A DNA stretch of 64,000 bases from Saccharicrinis fermentans DSM 9555 = JCM 21142 (GCF_000517085.1 NZ_KI912107.1:1364398-1428397), one strand, 5' to 3'. Positions 46,713 through 57,286 are shown, counted from the stretch's first letter. Translations and numbers: made by a program. The notes: generated by a model from the sequence alone, not told the origin.

Positions 46713-48431
46713 ATGAAAAATATATTAAAATATAGCTTATTCTCTTTTTTATTGGGCTTGGTAGTATTTGCTACAGGGTGCGAGGAGAAAGAGTTATCGG
46801 AAGACTATGATATAAATTGGCCTATACCCGAAATCACAGAAGTTTCGGTTGCAGGTGATGTAGCTATTGGATCTCAAATAACAGTGAAAGGAGCATATTT
46901 TGCTGATGCTGTGGTTACCATCAATGGTATTGAATGTACAGTGATTAGTGTGAATGATACGGAAACAGAGATGACTGTTGAGTTACCCAGAATCTTTGAA
47001 CAAGGATTGCTACGTGTAGCTAATGTATTTAATCGTTATAGTGAAAGCGATGAATTACTTAATCCAGTTTATCCTGAAGTAACCGTGACAAAGGTTAACG
47101 ATATTCCTCAGGGACTTCAGTTTAAGGTGGAAGGTGAAAATGTTGATGTAATATCAGAAGTATATATTGATGGCGAAAGTGTACCCATCTTAACACGAGA
47201 ACCTTCGGAAATATTGATTAACTCAGGAGAACTGGATTTAAAACCAGGACAGTTGGTAAGTGTTAGTTTTAAAAGCTTAGGACCCAATGCGATTCCTGAA
47301 GTAGCTAATGTAAATGTGATTTATCCCTTTATTGAGTATAAAGAATTAATTATTTGGGATTTTGAGGATGGAAATCATCATTACGTAGGAGAGCCAACTG
47401 CAAGTGTTGCATCTGGTGGATCTGATTGTCCGGGTAATGTAGATAAGTTCTTTCAACTAAGAGCTCCTGGTTATGGCTGGGATAAAGTAACGGGAGAAAT
47501 GACTTCTGAAGAAGTCCCTGATGTATCTACTTTTATCAATCCTTATTTGACTTTTGCGGTGCGTACTCCTGCAGGTAGTGCTGGTTACTTCCAAATGGAA
47601 GATCAAAATGGAAACTGGCGTCATTTCGGCTATGGTTTCAAAACAGATGGCGAATGGATGATTATTTCACAGCCTTTGAACGAAAGTTGGGAAGGCGGTG
47701 AGTTTGACACCAGAGCCTTTAAACCTAAGTTGAGCTTTAAAGCCGGAAATGCGGGAACACAACAGGATGTTGATATTGCTTACATGAAAATTACAGAAGG
47801 AATGTATGACGGTACCCTGGAACCAGGCGATGCCATTGGTTCAACTGATATTCCAGCAAAGATTGATTTGTTAACGTTTGAAGATACCGAAAATCATCCC
47901 GATCAGGTGAATAATGGTGTTACTATCGGTTCCTTAGATAATACTTTGCGTCCTTTAGAGGATCAGATTACTGCTTTTAATGGTAGTCATTTTTACACTT
48001 TTGGTAACGATCCTGCCGCAGGTGGCTGGAGCGGTTACTGGGGGAACAGTATCTCGGTTGATACCAAAGATATTGATTTGTCCAAGTTTAATGATCCGTA
48101 TTTATCGATGGCTTTAAATACAGGGAATGGTCTGGGTCAGCAATATCTCATTGTTCGTATGTACCAATATGATGAGCAGTTAGTCATGGTTCGTAAGTTT
48201 TTTCCAAATAATGATGGACTTTGGACAAATCATCAGTTTAGTTTATTTAATGAGGATCTTGAAAACTGGAGCGATGATTCTACAGAACTAGGAGCGCATT
48301 ATAAGACTTTAAAAAGAATGAATCCAGCAGAACCAATTGACAGAATTGAATTTATTGTGTCGCGTAATGATCAAAACGAAGTGTTAATTAGCATGGATGA
48401 ATTCACAATTACTGAAGGTCCCAGATATTAA
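46713..48431 (+). CDS. Surface glycan-binding lipoprotein with IPT/TIG-like domain (SGBP type)
   Basis: The protein is 572 aa. The signal peptide ends at the lipobox VFATGC, followed by EEKELSED, a strongly acidic surface-export pattern. Residues about 35-120 form an IPT/TIG-like Ig domain (PIPEITEVSVAGDVAIGSQITVKGA); a second such domain may follow to about 210. The remaining 360 residues are two beta-sandwich stretches that start with IWDFEDGNHHYVG and LLTFEDTENHPDQ. This looks like a duplicated carbohydrate-binding module. It has no catalytic motif. Its position directly after SusC/SusD is the classic place of the accessory surface glycan-binding protein that concentrates polysaccharide for the surface endo-mannanase. 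A hairpin without a T-run follows. Confidence 0.82.
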   Translation: MKNILKYSLFSFLLGLVVFATGCEEKELSEDYDINWPIPEITEVSVAGDVAIGSQITVKGAYFADAVVTINGIECTVISVNDTETEMTVELPRIFEQGLLRVANVFNRYSESDELLNPVYPEVTVTKVNDIPQGLQFKVEGENVDVISEVYIDGESVPILTREPSEILINSGELDLKPGQLVSVSFKSLGPNAIPEVANVNVIYPFIEYKELIIWDFEDGNHHYVGEPTASVASGGSDCPGNVDKFFQLRAPGYGWDKVTGEMTSEEVPDVSTFINPYLTFAVRTPAGSAGYFQMEDQNGNWRHFGYGFKTDGEWMIISQPLNESWEGGEFDTRAFKPKLSFKAGNAGTQQDVDIAYMKITEGMYDGTLEPGDAIGSTDIPAKIDLLTFEDTENHPDQVNNGVTIGSLDNTLRPLEDQITAFNGSHFYTFGNDPAAGGWSGYWGNSISVDTKDIDLSKFNDPYLSMALNTGNGLGQQYLIVRMYQYDEQLVMVRKFFPNNDGLWTNHQFSLFNEDLENWSDDSTELGAHYKTLKRMNPAEPIDRIEFIVSRNDQNEVLISMDEFTITEGPRY

Positions 48432-48455
48432 ATACTATTTGAATTATTAATTATA

Positions 48456-48485
48456 TGCAAGCCGTCTGTTATAAGTCGGCTTGCA
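48456..48485 (+). terminator. Hairpin without T-run inside the mannan operon
   Basis: Perfect 9-bp stem TGCAAGCCG/CGGCTTGCA with a 12-nt loop, between the glycan-binding protein and the first GH26. No T-run follows, so it is better read as an mRNA-processing or 3'-protecting structure than as a full terminator. Confidence 0.55.
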
Positions 48486-48503
48486 ATATTCATATTATTC
48501 ATC

Positions 48504-50453
48504 ATGAGGCAATTGTATAAACAAGTAATAGGCGCACTATTTTTTCTTATTACTTTATTGGCGTGCAGCAATGAGGAGGATACCTTAAGTAATTTATCCG
48601 AATTAAATAGCTTTTCTGTGCAGGAATTAATGATTACTTTTCAGCAAGATGCTACGGGTAATTGGTATTCAAAGGCAAATAAGGATGATGATCTAAGTGA
48701 ACTAACTGCCGAATTTGAAATATCGCCACAGGCTATGATGTTTATTGGCAATACGCCTCAAACTTCCGGATATAATAAGAACGATTTTACTAATCCTGTT
48801 ATTTACACTGTCCGTGCCGAAGATGGCACTAAAACAAACTACAAAGTATCGGTTTTTAAAGAGGCTTTCATTGCTTCATTTGGGATAAAAGAATTAGCAG
48901 ATGTGGAATTCATAAACACGTCAAATGATATAATAGCTACCGTTGTAAATGGCACTGATTTAAGTGCATTGACAGCTGTTTTTGAGGCTACTGAAGGAGC
49001 TAAACTTTATGTGAATGGGGTTGAACAAGAGTCTGGTAAAACAGTGAATGACTTTACAAAACCACTGATCTATAAATTGATAGAAATAGACGGAACTGAA
49101 AAAGATTATACAGTAACAATTTCTGTAGCAGAAAATCAGGCTCCTATAGCCGATGCAGGAGATGATAAAACGATTTTGGTTAATCCAGGACAAACGACGG
49201 CTGTTGTTCAGTTAGATGGCTCTGGTTCTTCAGATGCGGAAGGGGCTATTGCTACTTATGAATGGAAAAGAGGAAATGCTGTGATCGCATCTGGAATTAA
49301 GTCTGAAGTATTATTAGAAATTGGTACCCACGAAATTGAATTATGGGTAAGGGATGAACATGGAGAAACAGCGTTTGATAATATATATATAATTGTACAA
49401 GAGGCTGGTGTTTATGTTCCTATTGATGGCAATGCAACGCAAGATACAAAAAATTTATTGACGAATCTTGGTATGATAGGAAATAGTTCTGAATTTATAT
49501 TTGGACAAGAATTTCCTTTGTCATTCCAACAAAATGAATTAAGCTATGATCTAACTACCTCCGATTGTAAGACTGTTACTGGAGATCATCCGGGTGTTTT
49601 TGGTATTGACCCACATTATATGTTGTATAAATCAGCATCTCAACGTCAATTACATATCGATGAAGCAAAAAAGGCTTATGAAAATGGTTCTGTGATAACT
49701 TTCGATTTTCACCAACAAAGCAAGACTGATCACAAAATATACATGAGCGACATAACTACATCAACTGACAAGAGTTTAATGTATGATATTGTGAATGATA
49801 ACAATGAGGCCAGAGCCTGGTTCTATGAAGAGTTGGATGATGTTATAGGAATCATCAATAATGATTTAGGTTTCCCTATTGTTTTTCGCTTGTTCCATGA
49901 AATGGACGGAGACTGGTTTTGGTGGGGAACCAAAGCTACTAACCACAGCAAACAGCTTTACATTGAATTTTATAAAATGTCTGTAGATTATATTAAGGAA
50001 AGAACAAGTCTTGTATTATTTGCCTGGTCTCCAAATTATACTTTACAAGAGGATTATTACCCTGGAGATGACTATGTAGATATCGTTGGGATAGATATGT
50101 ATGAACCTGCGAAATCGACACTTAAATCAAATCTGATTGCCCTTAGTAATTTTGCTATTAGTCATAATAAAATTGCCGCTTTAACAGAAACGGGGTATAG
50201 GAACGATTATATCAGCTCAAAACCAGCCTTCTGGAATGATGTAGTTTTAGAAGCAATTAAAGAAGGAGGAAACGATATACGCATTGCCTGGGTATTATCA
50301 TGGTTTAATGCCCCCTGGACGAGTAACCAAAGCGATTTGTTTATTCCTAATGCGGAGACTCCACAAGCTGCCAAAGATAAATTTATTGAATTTGAGAATG
50401 ATGCAACTACCCTTTTTCAGGAAGATGTAAGAGCATTACAAGTGTATGAGTGA
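48504..50453 (+). CDS. GH26 endo-beta-1,4-mannanase, surface lipoprotein, multidomain
   Basis: The protein is 649 aa. The lipobox LLAC is followed by SNEEDTLS, an acidic run that predicts surface display. Two related sandwich repeats follow (about residues 30-115 and 118-205, each ending in YxVxV/ISV). A PKD domain lies at about 210-300 (PIADAGDDKTILVNPG, VQLDGSGSSDAEG). The catalytic GH26 domain fills the rest. The acid/base is in RLFHEMDGDWFWWG (Glu466) and the nucleophile in ALTETGY (Glu562). It should cut mannan or glucomannan chains outside the cell to products that SusC can import. The N-terminal sandwiches likely hold the catalytic domain away from the membrane or bind glycan. Confidence 0.92.
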   Translation: MRQLYKQVIGALFFLITLLACSNEEDTLSNLSELNSFSVQELMITFQQDATGNWYSKANKDDDLSELTAEFEISPQAMMFIGNTPQTSGYNKNDFTNPVIYTVRAEDGTKTNYKVSVFKEAFIASFGIKELADVEFINTSNDIIATVVNGTDLSALTAVFEATEGAKLYVNGVEQESGKTVNDFTKPLIYKLIEIDGTEKDYTVTISVAENQAPIADAGDDKTILVNPGQTTAVVQLDGSGSSDAEGAIATYEWKRGNAVIASGIKSEVLLEIGTHEIELWVRDEHGETAFDNIYIIVQEAGVYVPIDGNATQDTKNLLTNLGMIGNSSEFIFGQEFPLSFQQNELSYDLTTSDCKTVTGDHPGVFGIDPHYMLYKSASQRQLHIDEAKKAYENGSVITFDFHQQSKTDHKIYMSDITTSTDKSLMYDIVNDNNEARAWFYEELDDVIGIINNDLGFPIVFRLFHEMDGDWFWWGTKATNHSKQLYIEFYKMSVDYIKERTSLVLFAWSPNYTLQEDYYPGDDYVDIVGIDMYEPAKSTLKSNLIALSNFAISHNKIAALTETGYRNDYISSKPAFWNDVVLEAIKEGGNDIRIAWVLSWFNAPWTSNQSDLFIPNAETPQAAKDKFIEFENDATTLFQEDVRALQVYE

Positions 50454-50512
50454 GGTATTTAGCTTTGTTTAGAAAAAAGAAGGTAAAGAGGTAAGTGTTA
50501 ATCTATAATATA

Positions 50513-51610
50513 ATGAATATAAGACAAGTAACATATGGTTTAATTGTGGGGATGATAGTTCTTGCTTGCGGCACCACACCCAAAAAAGCAGAAACAGTTG
50601 AAAATGTCATTCTTCAAAAACTTGGTAAAACAAAAGCCAAAGGTATTCTATTCGGACATCAGGATGACCTGGCCTATGGAATGCAATGGAGTTATGTGGA
50701 CGGGGAGTCAGATGTTAAAAGAGTAACAGGAGATTATCCAGCTATGTTTGGATGGGAATTGGGAGGAATTGAAGAAGATAGAGTTGTAAACCTCGATAGT
50801 GTTCCTTTTGATGCCATAAAGCGATTGACTATATGGGGACATAAACAAGGAGGAATAAATACTTTTAGCTGGCATCCATTTTCTCCTATAAATAGTATAA
50901 GTTCCTGGAATGGAGACTCGGTTGTGGTTAAACACCTTATTCCTGGAGGATCCTATCACGAACAGTTTAAAGTGCAATTGGATAAAGTATCTGTTTTTCT
51001 TCAAGAGCTGAAGGATGAAAAAGGAAAATCCATTCCCTTTATATTCCGCCCTTGGCATGAAATGGATGGCAACTGGTTTTGGTGGGGAAGAAACGCCTGT
51101 ACACCTGAGGAAGTCAAAGCATTGTTCCGTTTTACCATTGAATACCTACGTAAGGAGAAAGGTCTGGATCAAATGCTTGTGGCATACTCACCAGATAGAA
51201 ACTTTGACACTAAGGAGGAGTATTTGACCTGGTATCCGGGTGATGATGTGGTAGATATAGTGGGAATGGATGATTATTGGGATTTCAAACAAGAAAATGG
51301 AGAGCTGGATGTCATCAAGAAACTACATATCGTTATTGAAACCGCCAATCAAAAAGGGAAACTTTCTGCTTTAACAGAAACTGGGTGTTCCAATGTGACT
51401 GATTCGCTTTGGTTCACGAAAAAACTGAGCTTTGTTTTAAATGATAGTATAATCAGTAAAGAGTTAAGTTATGTCATGCTATGGAGAAATGATCCAAAAG
51501 TACATTTCTTTTTCCCGTATCCCGGTCATCCTGCAGCTCAAGATGCTAAACAGTTTAGTCAGCAAGCTAATATATTGCTTTTAAGAGATTTTGTAGGGAT
51601 GACAAAATAA
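50513..51610 (+). CDS. GH26 beta-mannanase/mannobiohydrolase, lipoprotein
   Basis: The protein is 365 aa from the ATG at 50513; a GTG 18 bp earlier is less likely. The lipobox VLAC is followed by GTTPKKAE, which lacks acidic residues near the Cys and so predicts retention on the periplasmic side. The single GH26 domain shows [15 protein letters not shown] (acid/base Glu183) and [10 protein letters not shown] (nucleophile Glu289). It lacks the N-terminal modules of the first GH26. By comparison with known Bacteroides mannan systems, this second GH26 is likely to release mannobiose from imported oligosaccharides, which is the substrate of the epimerase and phosphorylase. It is followed by the GH130 gene after a few bases. 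Confidence 0.92.
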   Translation: MNIRQVTYGLIVGMIVLACGTTPKKAETVENVILQKLGKTKAKGILFGHQDDLAYGMQWSYVDGESDVKRVTGDYPAMFGWELGGIEEDRVVNLDSVPFDAIKRLTIWGHKQGGINTFSWHPFSPINSISSWNGDSVVVKHLIPGGSYHEQFKVQLDKVSVFLQELKDEKGKSIPFIFRPWHEMDGNWFWWGRNACTPEEVKALFRFTIEYLRKEKGLDQMLVAYSPDRNFDTKEEYLTWYPGDDVVDIVGMDDYWDFKQENGELDVIKKLHIVIETANQKGKLSALTETGCSNVTDSLWFTKKLSFVLNDSIISKELSYVMLWRNDPKVHFFFPYPGHPAAQDAKQFSQQANILLLRDFVGMTK

Positions 51611-51653
51611 AAGTATGAATGACCTAGTCGTAAACAATATAAAAACATATAGA

Positions 51654-52841
51654 ATGAAAAAGTTATCGTTTGAAGATCGATTGAATAAGATAAAACATGA
51701 TCATAAGACCTTGATAGAAAAATCGAATAAAGAAAGATTTAGCACCAATGGTATATATGCTCGTTACGAAAATCCTATTTTAACCAGGGATCATATTCCA
51801 TTAAGCTGGCGTTACGATTTTAATAAGGAAACCAATCCATTTTTAATGGAGCGCATTGGTTTTAATGCGACGTTCAATGCAGGGGCTATCAAATTAAATG
51901 GAAAATATTTGTTAGTTGTTCGTGTTGAAGGTAATGATCGTAAGTCATTTTTTGCGGTAGCAGAAAGTCCTAATGGAGTTGATAACTTTAAGTTCTGGGA
52001 TCGACCTATTACGCTACCTCAAAACAAAAAGCCGGATACCAATGTGTACGATATGCGTTTAACGCAGCATGATGATGGTTATATCTATGGTGTTTTCTGC
52101 ACTGAAAGGAAAGATCCAAGTGCTCCGGAAGGTGATACTTCAACAGCTGTGGCAGAAGCAGGAATTGCTCGTACAAAGGATATGATAATATGGGAGCGTT
52201 TGCCTGATTTGGTCTCTACAACAGGACAACAGCGCAATGTGGTTTTGTTTCCGCATTTAATCGACGGCAAATATGCATTTTACACACGACCACAAGATGG
52301 TTTTATTGATACAGGTAAAGGTGGAGGTGTAGGTTTTGGACTATCTGAAAGTATCGAAAAACCTGAAGTAAAAGAAGAAATTATTGTGGATCCTAAAACG
52401 TATCATACCATTTATGAGGTTAAGAACGGTTTGGGGCCTGCGCCAATTAAAACAGAATTTGGGTGGTTGCAGTTGGCTCATGGTGTACGAAATACTGCAG
52501 CAGGCTTAAGATATACTCTTTATATGTTTATGACTGATCTTGAAAAACCATGGATTGTGACATATAAACCGAACGGTCATTTCATTGCTCCCCTACAAGA
52601 AGAGCGTGTTGGGGATGTTTCTAATGTCGTTTTTGCCAATGGATGGATAAAGGACGATGATGGAGAAGTAAAGATCTACTATGCATCATCTGATACTCGT
52701 ATGCATGTCGCTACTTCTTCCGTAGATAAATTGGTGGATTATTGCATGAATTCACCTCAAGATAGGCTGTATTCTCATTTGTCTGTGCGTACAATAAATG
52801 AATTGATTGATAATAACAAAAAATTTATGGATTTGATTTAG
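51654..52841 (+). CDS. GH130 4-O-beta-D-mannosyl-D-glucose phosphorylase
   Basis: The protein is 395 aa from the ATG at 51654, which gives the usual N-terminus ([20 protein letters not shown]). An ATG 39 bp earlier, 4 bp after the GH26 stop, is also possible. There is no signal peptide, so it is cytoplasmic. It is a five-bladed propeller with [41 protein letters not shown] (the Asp expected as acid) and [14 protein letters not shown], matching the GH130_1 subgroup. The reaction is mannosyl-glucose plus phosphate to mannose-1-phosphate plus glucose. It acts after the 2-epimerase. Assignment to mannosyl-glucose rather than mannobiose phosphorylase rests on the sequence and on the epimerase neighbour. 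Confidence 0.88.
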   Translation: MKKLSFEDRLNKIKHDHKTLIEKSNKERFSTNGIYARYENPILTRDHIPLSWRYDFNKETNPFLMERIGFNATFNAGAIKLNGKYLLVVRVEGNDRKSFFAVAESPNGVDNFKFWDRPITLPQNKKPDTNVYDMRLTQHDDGYIYGVFCTERKDPSAPEGDTSTAVAEAGIARTKDMIIWERLPDLVSTTGQQRNVVLFPHLIDGKYAFYTRPQDGFIDTGKGGGVGFGLSESIEKPEVKEEIIVDPKTYHTIYEVKNGLGPAPIKTEFGWLQLAHGVRNTAAGLRYTLYMFMTDLEKPWIVTYKPNGHFIAPLQEERVGDVSNVVFANGWIKDDDGEVKIYYASSDTRMHVATSSVDKLVDYCMNSPQDRLYSHLSVRTINELIDNNKKFMDLI

Positions 52842-52852
52842 AGTCAGGCTGA

Positions 52853-52905
52853 GGATTGGAGCATAATAACTGCTATTGTGTACAAAAAGCTCCAACCTAC
52901 TTTTT
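52853..52905 (+). terminator. Hairpin with short T-run after the GH130 gene
   Basis: Stem AGGaTTGGAGC/GCTCCAA-CCT (one bulged A) around a 26-nt loop, followed by TACTTTTTAG. It separates the phosphorylase from the epimerase and may cause partial termination inside the operon. Confidence 0.5.
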
Positions 52906-52950
52906 AGCATGATGGGTGTACAAAACTAAATCAATAAATAACCGGATATA

Positions 52951-54176
52951 ATGAGCGTCATAGAAAATAATAATATAATGTCTGATATATTTTCTCTTGT
53001 AGGGGAGATGCAGTTGGAACTTAATCGTTTGCTTGATTATTGGATAAATGAAACGGTTGATGCAAAGAATGGTGGTTTTGTGGGGAGAATTGATTCTTTG
53101 GGAAAGAGAGATGAAACAGCTGCAAAAGGAGTAGTGTTAAATGCCCGTATTTTATGGACTTTTGCTTCAGCTTATCGGATTACTAAGCAAAAAAAATATA
53201 AAGAAATAGCAGATTTAGCTTATAATTATTTAATCAATAAATTTTGGGATAAAATAGATGGAGGCTTTGTGTGGGCTGTTGATTATAAAGGTAATGTTAT
53301 AAGTAACCGTAAACAAGCCTATGCACAAGGTTTTGGTATTTATGCATTGGCTGAATATAAAAGAGCTACAGGAAGCGATCAGGCACTGGAATACGCTCGT
53401 CAACTTTATTATATTATCGAAAGTAAATATTGGGATAGTAAAAGTTGTGGCTATATAGAGGCTTTGAAAAGAAATTGGAGTCCTTTGGATGATATGCGTT
53501 TAAGCGATAAAGATGCTAACTTGCCTAAGTCGATGAATACACATTTGCATATTCTGGAACCTTATACAAACCTCTATAGGATATGGCCTGATCGTCAGCT
53601 AAAGGATAGTATTAAATCTATTATTAACATCTTCCAAAATAATATTATTGATGCTCAAACGGGACATTACAATTTGTTTTTTGAAATGGATTGGACTGTT
53701 AAATCGCAGGTTATTTCTTATGGACATGATATTGAAGGAGCTTGGTTAATGCATGAAGCAGCTGAAGTTATTGGTGAAACTAAGCTTATTGAAGAAGTTC
53801 GACAAACCTCGCTTAACCTCGTGGATCTTACATTAAGTGAAGGCTTAGATAAAGACGGTTCTTTGTTTAACGAAAAAAAGGAGAGCACTTGGACACAGAT
53901 AAACACTGGTGGCCTCAAGCAGAAGCTATGGTAGGCTTGTTGGATGCTTGGGAAATGAATGGTAATAACGATTATTTAGTTGCTATTAGAAAGCTTTGGG
54001 TGTTTATTAAGGAGAACCTCATGGATATAGAAAAGGGAGAGTGGTTTTGGAGCGTTGATATGAATGGTGTTCCTAATCAAGAAGAGGATAAGGTTGGATT
54101 TTGGAAATGTCCATACCATAATGGTCGTGCTTTAATGGAAATCATTGAGCGTTTGAAAAAACGTCAAGTATACTAA
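52951..54176 (+). pseudogene. AGE-family epimerase (cellobiose 2-epimerase/mannobiose 2-epimerase type); frame broken in an A-tract
   Basis: The first frame runs from the ATG at 52951 with normal AGE-family sequence (NARILWTFASAYRIT, RKQAYAQGFGIYALAEY, NTHLHILEPYTNLYRIWP, SYGHDIEGAWLM). It then goes wrong after FNEK and stops at 53934. Adding one A to the seven-A tract at 53873-53879 restores GEHLDTDKHWWPQAEAMVG and continues to the natural end at 54176, including the catalytic-His motif PYHNGRA. The missing part carries two of the conserved His, so the short product would be inactive. If intact, it is a 408-aa cytoplasmic enzyme converting mannobiose to mannosyl-glucose for the GH130 enzyme upstream. 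A sequencing error is likely, since the pathway needs this step. Confidence 0.85.
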
Positions 54177-54338
54177 ATAGCTATGATGTTTAAAATTCGT
54201 GTGATTCGATTCAAGGGTGGTTGAATACAAATAAAATTGCGCTAGTATTTCTATTTAGTAATTAAATTATAATATGTTGAGCATTTGTGCCTAAGTTCGT
54301 TTGCTGACAGGTATGAGTTCAATATCAATCTAAATCTT

Positions 54339-55724
54339 ATGTCAGAAAAACTACATATCAAAGAAAAAATAGGTTATGGTTTTGGGGATTTCGCTTCCTC
54401 AATGTTTTGGAAGATATTTGCCATGTATCTTACCTTTTTTTATACCGATGTGGTAGAATTATCACCTGAGTCGGTGGCGTTAATGTTTATTATGGTTCGA
54501 TTATGGGACGGGCTTAATGATCCGCTTATGGGAATTATTGCCGACAGAACCAATACCGCTAAGGGTAAATTTCGCCCTTATCTTTTATGGATAGCGATAC
54601 CGTTTGGACTAATTGGAGTATTGACTTTCTCTGTTCCTGATTTTGGTCCATCTGGGAAGCTTATTTATGCTTATATTACTTACACCCTAATGATGATGGT
54701 CTATACTGCTATTAATGTGCCTTATGGTTCATTGATGGCAGTGATGACTGATCACCCAAAGGAAAGAACAAGCTTGGCCTCGTTCCGATTTATTGGTGCT
54801 TATTCTGGTGGTATAGCCATGACAGCTTCCGCTCCTTATATACTCGATTTTTTTAAAAACACAGGAGCATCTGATGCAAAAAGCTATTCATATATGGTAA
54901 CTATTTATGCGGTTGTTGCAGCATTCTTTTTTGTGATGACTTATATGTGGACCAAGGAAAGAGTGCAAGCGCTGAAAGAAAAGAACTCGATTTGGAACGA
55001 TTTAAATGACCTTGTTAAAAATGCACAATGGTTTATTATGCTTGGGGCTGGCATCTTAATGTTGGTGTTTTTAACGTTCCGTGAGTCGAGTATTATGTAT
55101 TACTTCAAGTATTTTGTACAAGATCAAAGTATAGCCATATTCGGAGATGTGACCTGGGGAAAGTTATCCGGGGCGTATATGACGATATGGCTAATTGCTA
55201 ATATGGTGGGCGTATTATTGGCTATTCCGGTCTCTAATTTGTTGGGAAAAAAGGGAACATTTATCCTTGCTATGTTTTTATCGGCTATCTTAAGTGTTTT
55301 CTTATATTGGCTTAATCCACAACAGGTATTTGTGATATTTATACTTAATTTTCTGAATGGAATCAGTGCAGGTATCGTACTTCCATTGGTATGGTCCATG
55401 TATGCAGATATTGCGGATTACTCAGAGTGGAAAACAGGTAGACGTGCTACAGGTTTATTATTTTCTTCTTCTTCAATGTCGCAAAAATTAGGGTTAATGG
55501 CTGGAGGTGCATTACCCTTATATATTCTTTCTTTATATGGTTTTGAAGCTAATTCAGAACAAACAGAACAGTCGTTAGAAGGTATTCGGCTAATGATAAG
55601 TGTTTACCCGGGTATTACAGCTGCATTATCAGGAGTGCTTCTTTTTTTATATAAATTGAATGATAAACGTATGACGGATATTACGAATGATCTTGCAGAA
55701 AGGCGAGGTAAGGAGAAATTATAA
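54339..55724 (+). CDS. GPH-family sugar:cation symporter (MelB-like)
   Basis: The protein is 461 aa from the ATG at 54339. About 12 TM helices are visible. The MelB/GPH family is shown by the start KIGYGFGDFASSMFW, by LWDGLNDPLMGIIADRT with KGKFRPYLLW (the conserved cytoplasmic loop), and by the central YADIADYSEWKTGRRATGLLFSS. It imports mannobiose or similar oligosaccharides across the inner membrane with Na+ or H+. It lies between the epimerase and the phosphoesterase, which fits the gene order of the known Bacteroides fragilis mannan cluster, where this transporter feeds the epimerase and phosphorylase. Confidence 0.9.
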   Translation: MSEKLHIKEKIGYGFGDFASSMFWKIFAMYLTFFYTDVVELSPESVALMFIMVRLWDGLNDPLMGIIADRTNTAKGKFRPYLLWIAIPFGLIGVLTFSVPDFGPSGKLIYAYITYTLMMMVYTAINVPYGSLMAVMTDHPKERTSLASFRFIGAYSGGIAMTASAPYILDFFKNTGASDAKSYSYMVTIYAVVAAFFFVMTYMWTKERVQALKEKNSIWNDLNDLVKNAQWFIMLGAGILMLVFLTFRESSIMYYFKYFVQDQSIAIFGDVTWGKLSGAYMTIWLIANMVGVLLAIPVSNLLGKKGTFILAMFLSAILSVFLYWLNPQQVFVIFILNFLNGISAGIVLPLVWSMYADIADYSEWKTGRRATGLLFSSSSMSQKLGLMAGGALPLYILSLYGFEANSEQTEQSLEGIRLMISVYPGITAALSGVLLFLYKLNDKRMTDITNDLAERRGKEKL

Positions 55725-55766
55725 TCTTTATGCTGGTGAGGTTCTAACAAATAAAAACAAATAATT

Positions 55767-57269
55767 ATGCGATTATTATTAATATTTATATGTATCGGTT
55801 TGCTTGTAAAAGTGAATGCCCAGAGAAGTATAACGGGCATCGTGTTTATCGATGAAAATGCTGATGGAATATATAATAAGGGAGAACAAACAATTTCAGA
55901 TGTTGCAATATCCAATCAAAGAGATGTTGTTTTAAGCGATAATAAAGGAAGATATAAACTACCTTATACGGGTAACGAGTTTGTTTTTGTTACTAAACCA
56001 GCCGGTTACAAATTAAAAAACGACAGTTTGGGCTATGGTCTGTTTTATCAACCAGTAGATAAGAGAAAAATAAGAAAAATGAATTTTCCTCTTTACAAAA
56101 AAGAGGAGAATAAAACGATACATACAATTCTTGTTGGGGATCCACAAATGGCAGATAAAGTACGTCTTGATTATTATCGCGATGGTAGTGTTAGTCATAT
56201 GATGAAACAAGAAGCGGATTTTTTTATGGTTTTGGGTGATATTGCCGATGATGATCCCAGTATTTTTCAGCAAGAAAAAGAATTGATGGCGAAATTAGGA
56301 ATGGACGGATATCATGTAGCCGGTAATCATGACGCCAATTATGAAAGTTCAGAAGCCCGTACTCATTTTAAAACTTTTAAAAAAATTTATGGACCGGATT
56401 ATTATTCGTTTGAATATGGCTGGGCTCATTTTGTTGTACTTAATAATGTCAATTATTTTGGTTGGAATAGTAAGGATAATAAACGGGGTTCTTATTTTGG
56501 AGGTGTTGACAAACAACAATTGACTTGGTTAAAAAATGATTTGTCAACAGTTTCATCTGATAAGTTAATTATAATAAATACACATATCCCTTTGTTGGAG
56601 GAGTATATGGATACAGCTTCAATTGCAGCGATTCATAAATTACTTGAACCTTTTGATAATATTTTAGGCTTAAGTGGTCATTTGCATGGTGTTAAAGCAT
56701 ATGATGATGATAGTTCAACCTTGTGGAACGGACAGGGAAAATATGAATCGTTGGTGGTTGGTGCAACATGTGGAAGCTGGTGGACAGGACCTTATACCGA
56801 GACAGAATTACCCTATGCTACATGTACAGACGGAACACCCAAAGGTTATTTTATCCTTGAATTAAAAGCTAATGATTATAATTATCGATTTGTTCCGGAA
56901 CTTTATCCTGAAGATTACCAAATGCGTATTAGTTCGCCGAAAGGAAATGTTGAACTACAAGATGTTGAAGAAACAGAGGTGATTGTTAATTGGTTTGTGG
57001 GCAAAGAAGTTGATAAGGTTTATATGCAGATTGATAATCAAACGCCTATATTAATGCAACGATTCACAGGAGTAGATCCGTTTATTGTGGCTAGCTTATC
57101 CAAAAGAATAAACAACGATCATTGGACGCCGGGGATAGTAGAGACAGATCATCTCTGGAAGGCTAAATTACCAGCAGATTTAGAGAAGGGTTATCATAGC
57201 ATATTTGTTAAAGCACACAAAAAAAATGGACATATATATAAGACCCAAAAAGTATTAGAAGTAGAATAA
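55767..57269 (+). CDS. Calcineurin-like metallophosphoesterase, exported
   Basis: The protein is 500 aa with a signal peptide to about residue 18 (VNAQ). Residues about 20-105 form an SdrD B/metallophosphoesterase N-terminal sandwich (GIVFIDENADGIYNKGEQ). The metallophosphoesterase domain has its full set of metal ligands: VGDPQ, LGDIADD, AGNHDANY, NTHIPL and LSGHLHG. A C-terminal sandwich follows from about residue 400. It hydrolyses a phosphate ester or phosphodiester in the periplasm. Such enzymes are not part of the core mannan pathway; here it could remove phosphate decorations from mannan or from another cell-wall glycan. It lies in the middle of the operon with no gap large enough for its own promoter. 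Confidence 0.85.
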   Translation: MRLLLIFICIGLLVKVNAQRSITGIVFIDENADGIYNKGEQTISDVAISNQRDVVLSDNKGRYKLPYTGNEFVFVTKPAGYKLKNDSLGYGLFYQPVDKRKIRKMNFPLYKKEENKTIHTILVGDPQMADKVRLDYYRDGSVSHMMKQEADFFMVLGDIADDDPSIFQQEKELMAKLGMDGYHVAGNHDANYESSEARTHFKTFKKIYGPDYYSFEYGWAHFVVLNNVNYFGWNSKDNKRGSYFGGVDKQQLTWLKNDLSTVSSDKLIIINTHIPLLEEYMDTASIAAIHKLLEPFDNILGLSGHLHGVKAYDDDSSTLWNGQGKYESLVVGATCGSWWTGPYTETELPYATCTDGTPKGYFILELKANDYNYRFVPELYPEDYQMRISSPKGNVELQDVEETEVIVNWFVGKEVDKVYMQIDNQTPILMQRFTGVDPFIVASLSKRINNDHWTPGIVETDHLWKAKLPADLEKGYHSIFVKAHKKNGHIYKTQKVLEVE

Positions 57270-57286
57270 TTATTTAAACTACCGAA

